Shown here piece after piece: positions 26,111 through 37,930 of a stretch of 64,000 nt of DNA. The stretch is from Mesaphorura yosii (taxonomy: Eukaryota > Arthropoda > Collembola > Poduromorpha > Tullbergiidae): contig WIXG01000241.1 of assembly GCA_009869945.1 (NCBI GenBank), positions 58,575-122,574 of the forward strand, given 5' to 3'. The notes below the pieces were generated by a model. It did not search any database, was not told the DNA's origin, and worked only from the letters and a program-made list of their open reading frames with translations. Position 1 is the stretch's first letter, and every line of letters starts with the position of its first letter. Made by a program: the position numbers and the translations under genes.

Positions 26111-27013
26111 ATGGCCTCGATTGCTGTTCCAAATCCTCTGCCGCTTCCGGTTGAGGATACATCGACACCGAATCCGAATCCAAGTCATGCTCAGCTCCAA
26201 TTTACCATGACGTACATCCCCATCTCCCAATTCCTTCCGTCACCGGAGATCTTTGCATACTTGCCTCTCTACGATCGACCGTACGAAGGAGAAGATGGGC
26301 TTTTAAAAGCTGCAATCCCTGCTCACAGCCTAGAACAGATCGCAGCTAGTACTGGCAACAGCTACGGATACGGACACCTGATCAAATTCCAGCCTGGGGC
26401 ATCGATGGCTGTCCCGCTCCTTGTCGAGGACACTACTGTAAGCCAAACTGACATAAACGTAGAGGATTTTTTTTTTGGCAAATTATGTCTTTTACAACAT
26501 GATTCAGTTACTGGTTGCTGTCCGTGGACAATTCACTGTTGATTCCGTCTTTGCGAGTGGCCAAGAATCTCCAGCAGTGGTTCTGGGGCCTGATCAAGGA
26601 GTCTGCGTTAGTGCTGGCACTCCAGTACGCATTGCAAGTCGTGACACTGGAACACAGGATGGATTCTTGGCTTGGCTGGAGCATGGCAACCCTCCGGCAA
26701 TGCATCGTACACGTCGTAGGCGTTTCTACACTCGAGACGAACGAGAACAAACTGTCTTCTTGGTGGACTGCGGATTCAGCGCGAGACGAGCCGCCGAGGA
26801 GGTAAGTCGAGTCACAGCCACAACAAGCATGAATCATGCACCTTGAATGTAATCTTATCTTTAAGAGCACACTTTCTTGCACAGATCGGCGCGCCCTGCT
26901 CATCCACCACCGTCCTTCGCTGGCACAAACGTTATCACCAGACTGCCGACATTCGCCGCAGACTTCAGGCTATTCTGGACGAAGTCTGTGTGCCAACCCG
27001 CTTGGATGACTGA
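26111..27013 (+). CDS. Cupin-like protein fused to a transposase-type helix-turn-helix
   Basis: Three exons (26111-26437, 26508-26801, 26885-27013), all in phase 0, give 249 aa. Residues about 80-170 read like a cupin barrel: GHLIKFQPGASM, then LLVAVRGQFTV, VVLGPDQGVCVSAGTPVRI, with the usual metal-binding histidines absent. From about residue 178 the protein becomes basic (HRTRRRRFYTRDEREQ) and continues as a homeodomain-like helix-turn-helix: FSARRAAEEIGAPCSSTTVL then RWHKRYHQTADIRRR, very like the DNA-binding part of IS630/Tc1-type transposases. The splice at 26801/26885 falls inside the helix-turn-helix and restores it exactly, which supports the model. An AATAAA near 27043 follows the stop. 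It may be a domesticated transposon module in a nuclear protein, but no function is known. The cupin assignment is tentative; the HTH is firmer. Confidence 0.65.
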
Positions 27014-27072
27014 CTTACACTAAATTCAAACGCTATTGGAACAATAAAGTAGTCTGCATTTTTATTCGTAAA

Positions 27073-29551
27073 TCACCTGATTAAGAAATTGTCGTAATTG
27101 TAGTTAAGTACTTGGTGTTCTTGTGGGAATTTTTGGGCGTGTGCTTGAGTATGTTCATAGGTAGCCTGGCACTGGTACAGGGCTGCGAAGTCGAGGCCGT
27201 GCTTATTCTTACAGAAGCGCTCGTACTCTCGTGGAGCTACGTTCGCCAGGTCTCGTTGATTCTGAGGCTGTGGATGGCTGAAGGCGTTCATTTCGTAGTT
27301 GTACGTGTGTCCTTGCTCACCATTGGGAGCACTGGGATTAGGATTAATACGTGGGATAGGAGAAGGAGAAGGAATGGAATCGATTTCATAATTGGGATTG
27401 ACGTCGTGATTGAGAATTGGATGGGGAACGGGATTCACATTGGCATAATGAGCTGGGCTAATTGCATTGGCACGGTAGTTAAGCTGAGGGGCTGGTTCGC
27501 CATGGACTGGGACTGTGAATAACACTGGCCCTGGCCCCACTGGAGTAACAGGAGGCTGAGGTTGTGGGTGTGGTAGCCCAATTTCAGCTCCGATCCCGAG
27601 AATTCTCTCAATCATCCGTCGAACGATGATTACCTGCGGTCCTTTTTGCGTGGCTGTAAACGAAAATTAAAATGATGAGCGCTGTTCGATTGTCCGATTG
27701 TGTAAAACTTACCGTAAAAGTCGCCCGTGTTCCCAAACGAATCCCAGCAGCCCAGATAATTGATTTGAGTCCTAGCTATTTGAGGAAACAATATGATAAT
27801 GTTGTTCATTTCAGCAAGTTCGAGGTATCCACTGTTTCGGACGTGATTTGAACCGACGTAGTCGCTGCCAGTCCTGCAGCCATGAAAGTACGCGTGAAGG
27901 AGACAGATGACACCGTGCTCAGTACATTTGTACGGCACGTAAATGTAGCCCAGCTCCGCCATGTGATGATTGCCTTGAATTCCACGGAAGAACTCCGACT
28001 GGTCAAACTGCATGAGAGAGTGCGGGTTGTATCGATCGTTCTTTGTTGGGCGGTGAACCGATTCTGGGCCGAGCAACCAGCTGATTGCTTCGTAAGCTCC
28101 ATTCAGATTGCAGTTCCCGATCAGGAAATTATTCACGGCAGGCTGGTCGCATGGTAAGCCATAATGCATGGTTGGCAAACTGTTTTGGGCATTCTGGACG
28201 CGAATTTTGATATGCTCAGGGTCGCCAATATACGGCTCCAGCACTTTGATAATGTTCATCTGCATTTCTACAGGAAAAACTCAAACTGAAACTCATGCTT
28301 GCAAATTTTTGCAAACGAAAGCTTACCGATTGTGAATACTTCATTCAGGAGCCCTGCGTAAATGTACATTCTCTTGTTGGCGAGCAGGCTCGGATTCTCA
28401 ATCAGTCCCTGAGCTCCGTATGATTCAATGTCGTTGATGGCAAGTTGCGGATCGTACGGGACTCGGCGTCGTGTGTAATTCGACGGCAGTTGCGTGCAGA
28501 GAAAGTCAAAGTCCTCAACCAGACCACCACCGCCGCCACAGCGGTAGAAAGTCTGGTGAAAGATTCCGATTCCTGAGAATATGGATGGATGGGCTACGAG
28601 CAGCTGCTGCACGAAAGCACCGCCACTTGAGAAGCCAGACAGCGTCACTGCGTCAGGGTACACATTCAGTGGACCGAGAGGAATCTTGGGAAGTTCCGAC
28701 TCTGAACCCGGCAGTCGATTTCTTTGCTGAGCTTGACCTGGGCCCGGGTCAGGCGCTGGTCTTGCACCTTGGTTGCGGAATTCAGGTTCTTCAGGCTGCA
28801 CCTCAAAGGCAAGTTCTTCTTCGTCTTGCTCTCCATTATCACTGATGCCGCTGCCAGAATTTCCGGGACCAGGACCATCACGTCCAGCCATGTCGCGAAG
28901 CGCTGCCGCGAAACCACGCGAGTAACTCAAATCTTCAGGATCACGACCAGGCTGACTTCCTGGACGCACGACTGTTAAACCCGATCCACCTTGGCTGTCC
29001 ATTACGCTCACTGGGCCCGCAACCACGGGAACGGGCGGAGGCAGGAGGCGCTGGCTATTCGCTATTGCCAACACTGGTGACGGTGGAGCGAAGGGATCGT
29101 GAGGATAATGGTGGAAGTAGCCAGGATTATTCAGGTGAGGTGGATTTGGCAGCACGTACGGCTTCTTGGAGTCATGAGGCACTGGACGACGTCCGCGATT
29201 GTCTTCATACCCTGTATTCGTATCCGTGACCGGGTCTTGATTCTGCATTGAATTTGCGTTCCCATTTAAATTTGAGGCAGAGTCGGAGTTTGCGCTGGTG
29301 CCGGCGCCTGAAGGTCTTTGTTGCGGCTGCAGATTTTGACGGAACGCCTCGAAGAACTGGGAAAATGGAAAGTTGGACGATGGAGTATTGTCTTGAGGAT
29401 AATGATTGTTGAACAAAACACTGCTGAAAGCTCCTGTGCTGTTATTCCCGCTTAGCGCTGTATTAGTTCGAAGTACACGTGGGGCAGTGGCCCAGTGCAC
29501 AAGAATAGCCAGTACCAGCAGTAAAAGATGGAGCACCGAGAACGGAGCCAT
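27073..29551 (-). CDS. PHB-depolymerase-fold secreted protein, probably catalytically altered
   Basis: Three exons (29551-28327, 28267-27713, 27653-27073) give 786 aa. A signal peptide (MAPFSVLHLLLLVLAILVHW) is followed by about 270 residues of Pro/Asn/Gly-rich sequence. The PHB depolymerase esterase domain then starts with YPDAVTLSGFSSGGAFVQQL, the nucleophile serine elbow near residue 305. Later family blocks are present: LPTMHYGLPCDQP, a block with GNCNLNGA, the pair CWDSFGNTGDFY, and a final helix with RRMIERI. The C-terminal 170 residues are again Pro/Asn-rich. From memory of the family, the catalytic Asp (GT-D-xxV) and His (AGH-xxPT) blocks read here AGLLNEVFT and AQNSLPT, lacking both residues. 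It may therefore be a binding protein or use other residues. The ATG at 29551 is preferred because upstream extension uses only non-ATG codons. Its 3' end lies 59 nt from the convergent neighbour's stop. Confidence 0.8.
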
Positions 29552-31496
29552 GTCACAGTCACTGTTGCGGGTCAGCAAACGTTAACAACATTGTGCATTA
29601 TTCACTGAGATCTGGCAAGCCCGGTTTAGCGGAAGCTTGCCCAATTGTGGCTGTAGCCACAGAGAGCAGACGTAAGAATTGACCACAACAATTAATTGAG
29701 CAAGCCTACAACTTTTACGAGCAATAAATTTGCTCATTTCCTCACAACCATTGTAACAATTTGCTAGTATAAATCAAAGGAAGTGGGATTTGTGCACGAA
29801 AGCAAACGTTTGACTTAAACTCAAAATTTGAGTCACCAACCATTAGATTCAGAGTTTGAGACTGCAACTTGAAGCCACAGACGCTGAATTGGAACTAAAT
29901 TGAGCCACGCGCACTCGGCAATGTACAAGCCATTTGGCTTGTACAGCGCTACAAATGCAAAAAGTCCAAGCCTGGCCTATGATCTGATACGAAAATAAAA
30001 AATTCTTTTAATTTGTTGGGCTAATTAGAGCACGATTTCTTCTTTATTTATCTACCAATTCTTAGCACGCACATTTTGTTAGCAATGCGTGTAAGCAAAA
30101 TTCCTCTTTTATGGCATTCACTTGCTGTTCAAAGACTTGTTACGTTAAAATTAGAGAGGCGAGACCGATAATGACGAATATTGTTCACGTTCAGCATGAT
30201 TTTGAATGAAGATATGAAGACTTTTAGCAAAATTTTGATTAATTTTAATGTGATTTACGTCTTTTACGAGGAAGCTTCTTCTCGATTTGGAAAAAGAGCA
30301 CAAGATGAAAGGTCTGTAGAGTCCAGTCTTGCAGCTAATTTATTCAAGAATTACAATTACATAAATTTAGAGAAAGTGGAAGCCAAAAAAAATTATTCAT
30401 ATTCTACGCTTATTTTTGAGACCTGACTAATTATCATTTTGTACTCGTTGAAAAACACGTACAAATTGCATCACAACAAAATAAATCTGAAGCCTGAGCT
30501 GACCACAGACTGAAACACAACGAGTTGCGTGAGTTCTTTCTTGAGGTTTTACTCGGAGATTTTACCTTCACGGTTTAATGCACCTGACATAATAAGAAAT
30601 TTTATGGCCATTACGCAAAACAACAAGCGCAGTGCAATGCACTAGTGCATGGCAGGCTGGCCGTAGTCGCACGCAGCGTGGCACGAGGTACTGAATTCTG
30701 ATTCTAATTACATTACAAGTGCTGAGCACGAAATCGAAAGTTAATTATCACCTCGCGTTTTATATTTGCTTAGTCGTCTGACACGTTCCTGACAGACACA
30801 TGCCAATAAATCCAAAATTCACGTCTTTCGTTGGCGTAATCCTGCTGAAGATCAGGATCAGCCCAAGTCGAACAGCGTGAATTGCAAATATCGGCCCTTT
30901 TGTCTCGATATCAAAGTCAGAGTCACCGCGCCAATTTAGATTTTTAGACCCTCGATTCTGGGAGATTAGGTAATAATGCAATGGACGATGAAGGATTTCC
31001 TGATTATGATGACAATGCCAATTCATGCTGCAGTAGTTGGGTTGTAGTCGCTGTGCCAAAGGAGGCAGGCACGCTTCATTCAAGAAGCCATGTCTTGGAG
31101 GTCAGTTGTCGTTCTGGATCATTAAACAGGCTAATTTGAACCTAATCTGCGAATTGATAGTTAAGTGTTTGAATTAGGTGGCTGCTGATTTCATTCCCGA
31201 ATCATCCCGAAATCATTTCAACTGATTGCAGTGTGTTTTAAAACTAATGAACCCGTTGTCTTACTTTTTGCTTCATCACACGCGACGGGATTTCATCTTT
31301 GTTCACGTTTGTATTCCTTGCATGATATCGAAAGAATTGGACGAATTCAAAGTTGATTTCACGTTGAGCACCGCATCTCTACATTGCGGATGGTAGAGTC
31401 TGATTTGGTTGGGACCTCAATCTCAAGTGCAAGTGCCTTTACTTTTAGTAGTTAAACCAATTAGGATTGATAAGTTAAGCTGTAATGTAATTCGAA
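29552..31496. other. Divergent intergenic region
   Basis: AT-rich sequence between the depolymerase-like gene (-) and the atlastin-like gene (+). Open frames at 30181-30426 and 30760-31083 have no domain and no splice partners. A TATA-like stretch (TAGTATAAATCAAA) lies near 29765, about 210 nt upstream of the depolymerase-like start. Confidence 0.35.
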
Positions 31497-33134
31497 ATGG
31501 CGTTCTCTGGCCGCTTCAGATTTCTGTACCCGTTCACCAAGACCGTTCCCCTGATTGCTTCGGGATTGGGGTTCACGGTTTCGGCTTCGGCGACTGAAAA
31601 CTTCGAAAGAACGCAACTGCCGTTATTTTCTAGACTTCCGATAAATGTAAGATGCATGACAAAATTCCGAAAATTGTACGGAAATTTCTCTAGTTGCTGA
31701 CTATTTCTGATTATCACTATTTGCACTCAGGATTTTGAGCTTCCAGAGACCACAATTCAGCGTGTCGACTTGTCTGGTGGATTTCCAGTACCCATATTAC
31801 AGATTTCTTCGTACAACGTCAAGATTGATACATCTGCATTACATTCGGTGCTTGATAAGGTCGGAAATCGTTCCTTCGCAATATATTCCGTCAACGGTCC
31901 TGCTCGCTCCGGCAAATCTTTCCTGCTCAACTACTTCATTCGACATCTTAAATCCAACACTGACAATCATGACGGCGACAAGAAGCGTGCTCACTGGATG
32001 GAGACAAATCTATCAAAACAATTTATTTGGCGAGGAGAGACGGATCGGTGTACCAAAGGCATAAACATTTGGTCGGAGCCTTTTGAACTGGTAACAAAAG
32101 ATGGAAGGAAAGTGCCCGTGCTGCTGATGGACTGCCAAGGGGCATTTGATGATCAAACTAGTATGAACCAGAATGCCATTATATTCGCCATATCTACTCT
32201 GCTATCGTCTGTGGTCATCTTCAACATTATGAGGCAGGTTGAGGAGAATGTGATGCAATTTCTGGAGGTGTTCGCTGAATACGCAATTGCAGTGTCCGTG
32301 GTGGAGAGTCGAGCAAAAGCTGGTTCAACAAACTTTCAGAAGCTTGTCATTTTGGTGCGCGACTTTGACTTCCCTGATTACAAATTGGGATATCATTCTA
32401 ACACCAGCACCCCTCCGGGCAGTACTAAGAATTATAAGATGGACAAGATTGATCCCCAGCCGCATCAACCGAAAGAGATTCAGGACAGTCGAATGAGTAT
32501 TCTGGCAGCATTTGACGACGTGGGAGTGTACCTGATGCCTGAGCCTGGACGACCACTTCGACGAGAAGACCGGGCTGACCAACTCGAGCCAGATTTTCGA
32601 TTGCATTTACAAAACCTTGTAGAGTGGACGCTGGGTTCAGAAAACATTACAACTAAGAAGGTCAACGGAGTGGAGGTGACTGCCACTGAATTCAAGGAAT
32701 TTGTGACAGCGTGGGCAAAAATGGATTGGGGCCAAGAATTACCACCTATTCAAACGATTCGAAACTCCACTCAAGAAACACATTACCAGCTTGCAAAGAA
32801 GGAAGCACTGGAACTGTACAACATCGTCATGAAACCTGTACGGGAATTTGAGTACCAACTTGAAGAGAAAGAATTACTGGCACGTCACGAACGCGCGATG
32901 AAGGAATCCATACAGCTGTTCGCGGCGAAGAGGAAGATCGGTGGTTCGATGCATGACGATCGATTCCAGCAGGAGTTCAGAGTCGACGCAGAGAAGATGT
33001 GGGAAGATGTCAAAAATCTTAACAAGACTAAACCCCAAGACACGTATTGGGCAAGGATCATCAGTTGCGCCATGCTCACCATAACCGCAGTTGGCGGATT
33101 AGCCCTGAAAATTTGGAATTTAGGCTTTTTCTAA
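31497..33134 (+). CDS. Atlastin/GBP-like dynamin-superfamily GTPase
   Basis: Two exons (31497-31646, 31731-33134) give 517 aa. The GTPase domain has a P-loop GPARSGKSFLLN (near residue 107), the switch 2 motif LLMDCQGAFDD and the RD-type guanine motif LVRDFDFPDYK, as in atlastins. A helical middle domain follows (residues about 350-480), and one hydrophobic segment near the C-terminus (IISCAMLTITAVGGLALKIW). Atlastins fuse endoplasmic reticulum tubules and usually have a two-pass membrane hairpin and an amphipathic tail; here the tail is cut short. The first exon adds a basic, Phe/Ser-rich N-terminus (MAFSGRFRFLYPFTKTV) that could be a targeting or membrane sequence. DCQG replaces the common DTQG. 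Best described as atlastin-like, possibly divergent in membrane topology. Exon 2 alone lacks a plausible ATG before the GTPase domain, which supports exon 1. Confidence 0.85.
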
Positions 33135-33342
33135 TCAAAACGAGTCCGCTATATGTGATATTTAACTTTATTGTGTTATGCCCATTTGCTAGAGTTGCCT
33201 TGTTTGCAACTTGTTGCAACGTGTTGCTTGTTGTAAACATGAAGCGCTGAATAAAGAATATCAGTTATTCTAACTTAACTAAGAATGTTCACAAAACTGG
33301 TCTACTTAACTCACATTTCTAAATTCTACGTCAATGCAATGT

Positions 33343-35050
33343 TTATGACATTTTCGATGTTAACTTAAACTGCAGCAATACTAACAGATAGGTGATTATG
33401 TTTCCAAATGAGGGCGCAATGGTTGATGTGCTGAGTGAGAAAATGTCACAGCAAGTTATCTTCAACGGAAACTGGCCGATCTTCCTCTTGAATATATCAA
33501 CCTACAAACGAAAGCAAAGTTTGCTCATTTTTTACGAGAGTGTTAACTCAACATTTTTGTCTAGCTCACCTGTTTCTTGATATCCTCATTCCAGATTCCC
33601 GTGTCATCGTATGATTGCAGAATGTGCCCAGTCTCAGTAGCCTGTTCACAGAAACAGAAAATTGTCAGCTGATTATCACAGTAAATCAATAAATAGATGG
33701 CCAGAAGACTAGCCTTATTCTTCAGATATTCGGCAACAAGTAGCACAACTATTATCCTCATTCCCGCCATGATTGCCCTCACGCCGAAAGTCAGCGTCAT
33801 GTTTTCGGTCTCCTTCGAGGTCAGCAGTCCATTCATTACAACAATCACTCCGTAGATGCCAGTGACGAATCCCAACGAGGTGGACCAGAACACTCCAAGC
33901 ATCTTGAAAGTGTAACGCGCAGATTAAAATTACAGCGATCAAAATTCTTAGCCTGGCATTGACCTTGACTTACCTGCCCTCCGAATGCTTTCTCAATGCA
34001 ACGAACTGCTTCACACAAATTTTCATGCAGGTCCCTCAATCGAGATATCCGAGCCAATATTTTCGAGTGATTTCTGCTTCCTGGTCCCGAGACGGTTGAG
34101 AATGTCAGGCTGGAGCATTCGTTCATTGTTTCTTTGACTTGATCGTTGAGTCCACTGAAGTTCATGGCCACAATCCAAAGCACAACCGTGTACGAGCCAC
34201 AGAGGAGGTTGGGAGTGAATGTGGACAAGAACACCATGCTGATTCCAACCAGGGGAATGTTATCTATGACAAGACTGTCCTTTGAGTAGCTGAATAGCGC
34301 CGTAGAAAGATCCATTACTGCTCCCTGCAGTACGAAGAGAGGAACGACGTACACTGTTCGTTTGATCCGTCTGAAGTTGGGCAAGGCCAGCTCCTCGATT
34401 GTGTTATGTAGCAAGCTCCACGCCTTCACCCATCCAGTGGCTCCGTGTGGCCCACACAAAAATGCTACAGAGGAGAAAGCCATAGTGGAGACTGACGTGA
34501 TTCCAAACGTGTACAAGTCCGTTCCTGATGCACTCGTCTTTTGAAAGATGGAGGTCGTTGTGATGATGAGCCATAGTGAGAGCACAATGCTGGCGCAAAT
34601 CAATAAGTAGTTGATCAGAGCAGGAATCGAACGTTTGGAGTACGTCAGTTTACATTTTTCCGAGTTGTGAGTGATTGGAAATAGCCCGCACATCTGCCAG
34701 ACTCTGAACAGCGGCTTCAGCACATTGCAAAGACAATGGCTCTTGTCGGCTCCGAATGCGCTGGACAATCCTTTGCGAAGCCGTTCCCCTTCGTCAATTT
34801 CTGCGTGATGATGCTTGATGTCCAACCAAGATGGAATGCTGCCAAGTTCGGATGTTGGTGAGATGAACTTGGAGTTACTGACGTCTGTCTTCATTCTGAG
34901 CAGTTCGTCCAAGTTTTGAAGCACACGTCTAGTTTGATTCCAGTCGGCCACCTGACTCTCGTCCATCCGCCCATGGCTCACGACGTGAACATGTCGAATA
35001 TTGCCATTTGGGCTTGCGTTCGACGGCGGAGAATTCTTATATCTTGCCAT
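33343..35050 (-). CDS. Gustatory receptor 1 of a three-gene cluster
   Basis: Exons 35050-33974, 33902-33714, 33641-33570 and 33486-33343 give 493 aa. The N-terminus is a long cytoplasmic stretch (as in the insect chemoreceptor topology), with LCNVLKPLFRVWQMCGLFPI entering the first membrane helix. Several hydrophobic helices follow. The last exon ends with FGNIITYLLVLLQFKL, the TY(x)5QF signature of insect gustatory receptors. These are ligand-gated cation channels of sensory neurons. Intron positions match those of the other two receptors. The 72-nt second intron appears to begin with GC (AAG|GCTAGT) and is open in frame, so read-through would insert 24 residues. The ATG at 35050 replaces a longer TTG-initiated frame. 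Confidence 0.85.
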
Positions 35051-35181
35051 TTTTACAAGAGGAAGCTGATCGTCACGAACAAAATTGTGCGCACCGGAAA
35101 GTTGGACAAATTCGATCAAGTGTGACTCTCGAAGAGCTGGCGAACTTTACAAAGACATACCGTTTGTGGTATTTTATGAAC

Positions 35182-35523
35182 AAAGGATCTTACCAGATTT
35201 GGCCCGTTTTTGGGCCACCTCCGAGTAGACTAAAAAATTAAGTATTTTTAGAAACCTTAGCTCTCACTGATTCTAAAAAACATTTGATTAGGCCCAGACT
35301 CGCATGCAGCTTATTTTCATATAAGCTATACCTATATCCAGTGGTGCCTATACCTATAGCTTATATGAAATTTCTCTTATATTAAAACTTCTAGCTGCAT
35401 GCGAGTCTGGGCCTAATCAAATGTTTTTTAGAATAAGTGAGACCTAAGGTTTCTAAAAAATATTTAATTTTTTAGTCTACTCGGAGGTGGCCCAAAAACG
35501 GGCCAAATCCGGTAAGATCCTTT
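35182..35523. mobile_element. Foldback (long terminal inverted repeat) element
   Basis: The first about 165 nt and the last about 165 nt are near-perfect reverse complements: the left edge AAAGGATCTTACC mirrors the right edge GGTAAGATCCTTT, and the inner blocks with GGCCCGTTTTTGGGCC and GCCCAGACTCGCATGCAGCT mirror each other too. A small AT-rich centre near 35335-35365 is itself palindromic. There is no coding capacity, which fits a non-autonomous foldback/MITE-type element. A clear target-site duplication was not identified. It sits about 130 nt upstream of the start codon of gustatory receptor 1. Confidence 0.85.
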
Positions 35524-36346
35524 TGAAGGCGTCGTATGCTTTCCAAGAAATTGAAACTTTTATGAGATGTTGGTTCTTCCACTTATTCCGACGCTAATTT
35601 GTCATACTCATTTTAAATTCGCAGCTGGCAATTGATATCTTTCCAAATTCACGTAAGTGAAAAATGACGGGTTCGACAGACTTCTTGGAATCGAAGCCTG
35701 CGAAGTCTGATAAGAACAGACATGGAAAAGGCAGGACGGTTCCTGACAAAAATGCCGAGAAATAAAAAAAAATACAAATCATCGGGCTGGAGAAACGAGA
35801 AACTCGAAGGAAGTTGACTGACGGCTTGAAATATTTAAGCCAGCGTTTGAGAACAGTCAGTCAGAGCGTGAATTTTCTAAAATGCGGAAAGTGAAAATAT
35901 CAGCCGCTTGCGGCTTCAAAGAAACTTAAAAAAATAACGAGCTGTGGACTTGTGATTACCGCTTCAGAACCGTACTTTTGATGGCATATCGTTCAAAACA
36001 ACTTAAACTGCTTTCCACCTTGACTTCATTAGCCAGGAACAACACGCCGATTAATTTAAGATGGTTCGAGCTGGGGAACTGTACTGGAAGAATAGTCAAT
36101 TCGAACCGGGCAGACGGACATTCACTAAAACCCGAAGGACTCATTACCCACGCATTGTACGTAATGCCTTGCCAATTGAATAAGCACAACAGCATGCAGT
36201 TTTAATTAAGCTAATTTATTTGTGTACTGGCCGCTATAATGGATACAAGGCTTATGTTGAAGTTCGATACAATTACAACACACGCACACAATAAAATCGA
36301 GAGAAAAGAAGTTACGTAAACGAGCTCGTGATGAATGTCCTGTCAC
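35524..36346. other. Spacer between gustatory receptors 1 and 2
   Basis: AT-rich, no coding exon recognised. It holds the 3' end of receptor 2 (AATAAA reverse complement not clear) and distal promoter sequence of receptor 1. Confidence 0.35.
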
Positions 36347-37930
36347 TTAAGCCAAGTAAGTGGCTGAATCATTAAAGATGGACGACGTGTCGTTTGTGTT
36401 TATATTTGTACTCCAAAACCCATTTGGGTGCTCGATCCGAAATTGCATCAGCACCAGAACGTACGTGATGATATTCCCTGCAGCCGACGCAATAAACGAC
36501 GACCCCATTTCGAATACGCCGAGCGCAGTAATCCTCAGCGGAAAGAGACCGACTTTGTCCAGAAATTTTCGAATTTGAACCCTGACCTCCTTCGGTGACT
36601 CGTCAATATCGAAACTGTTCAGAATGTGGCCCGCTTCGTTTGCCTGCAAAAAGAGAAAGTTAGGACGGGCTCAACTAATTTCTAGCTTTCTTTGTCTATA
36701 AAATCAAACTGCCGCATGTCGCCCACTCGTACATTATTCATCAGGGCTTGACAGCAGCACACAATTAGCAAGATTCTCATGCCGGCGTAAATGGGCATTA
36801 GAGCGTTCGCACACAGCTTGAGTAACGATTCCAGCCTGTGTTCCTTCGGCATGTGATCGACTGTTGTCACGAGGCTATACACGCCGACCACGAAACTAAA
36901 CCCGGTCGCGGTGAATATCGCAATCATCTGAAATTGCCGTATACAAAAAATGCAAATACTTAAATGAGTTGCAGAACACGACGTTTGTTTATTGAAATTT
37001 GCCTGTATGCCGAACGCCCGTTCCAGTTTTCGCACCGAGTCGCACAGATTTTCGTGATGGATCCTCAACTGCGCCAGTTCTTCAGCAGTTCTGTTGTGGT
37101 TGCACTCATTCGAGAATGTGTCGTCGGTCGCTAAAATCTCACGATGCAATTTATCCTTCAGTTTCTGCAGACGTTCGCTGATACAGCTAAAATGCTTTGA
37201 GACGATAAAGCAGAGAAGGGCAAACGTTAAGCTTGCAAGATTTGGGAGAAAATTGGCCATGAAGCCGGTACTTCGGAGATGAAAATTTTGGTCTCCAATT
37301 TTCATGCCGGACACATAAACGTACATGAACGCCATGACTGAGTTGCCAACCGCTTCTTGTATGAGATAAATTGGGACACAGTAAACGAGGTACTTGATGA
37401 ATCTGAAATTTTGCATTCCCATCTCGTCGATTGTGGTGTGTAACTTTTCCCATGCTGTAAAAATTAGAAATCAACGCGGAATCAAAAAGACGAATGAAGG
37501 AGTGAAGAAGCGAACCTTTTGTGAAATTGATTGCACTCAGATTTCCAAAGATAAAAAGCGTACTCGTCGCCAGCGTCTGGATTGTGACCGCGACAATTGT
37601 AGAGTAGAAGTCAATTCCTTGCAAATTCGACCTGAGGTAGGCGTAAAAGAGTGGATACCAATGTAACAGCCCACCTATGTTCAGAAACACCAGACACAAG
37701 TTTATGGCAACCGGAATTGATTTCCAAGAGTGGATTAGTTTGCAGGTCGCAGCGTTGTGAGAAACAGGAAGAATTCCACACAATTGACAGAATCGTAAAA
37801 TTGGTCGAAATGCCGTGCAGAGACAATGCTCTTTGTCTGTCCCAAAGGCACTCTTGATGCTTTTGGCTGCCGAAACGTGTGAAACAGAGGATAGAGAAGA
37901 AGGGCGACGTTTTTTCGTGAAACTCTTCAT
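36347..37930 (-). CDS. Gustatory receptor 2 of the cluster
   Basis: Exons 37930-37516, 37454-37003, 36927-36733 and 36643-36347 give 452 aa. It shares the block with LCTAFRPILRFCQLCGILPV and the conserved HHENLCDSVRKLERAFGIQ loop with its neighbours. It ends with GNIITYVLVLMQF followed by a C-terminal tail of about 28 residues that the other two lack. The second intron starts with GC (CAG|GCAAAT) at the position where receptor 1 has CAG|GTAAGT. The last intron present in receptors 1 and 3 (before the FPL block) is missing here. The N-terminus is shorter than in receptor 1. Likely a sensory ion channel; ligand unknown. Confidence 0.85.
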
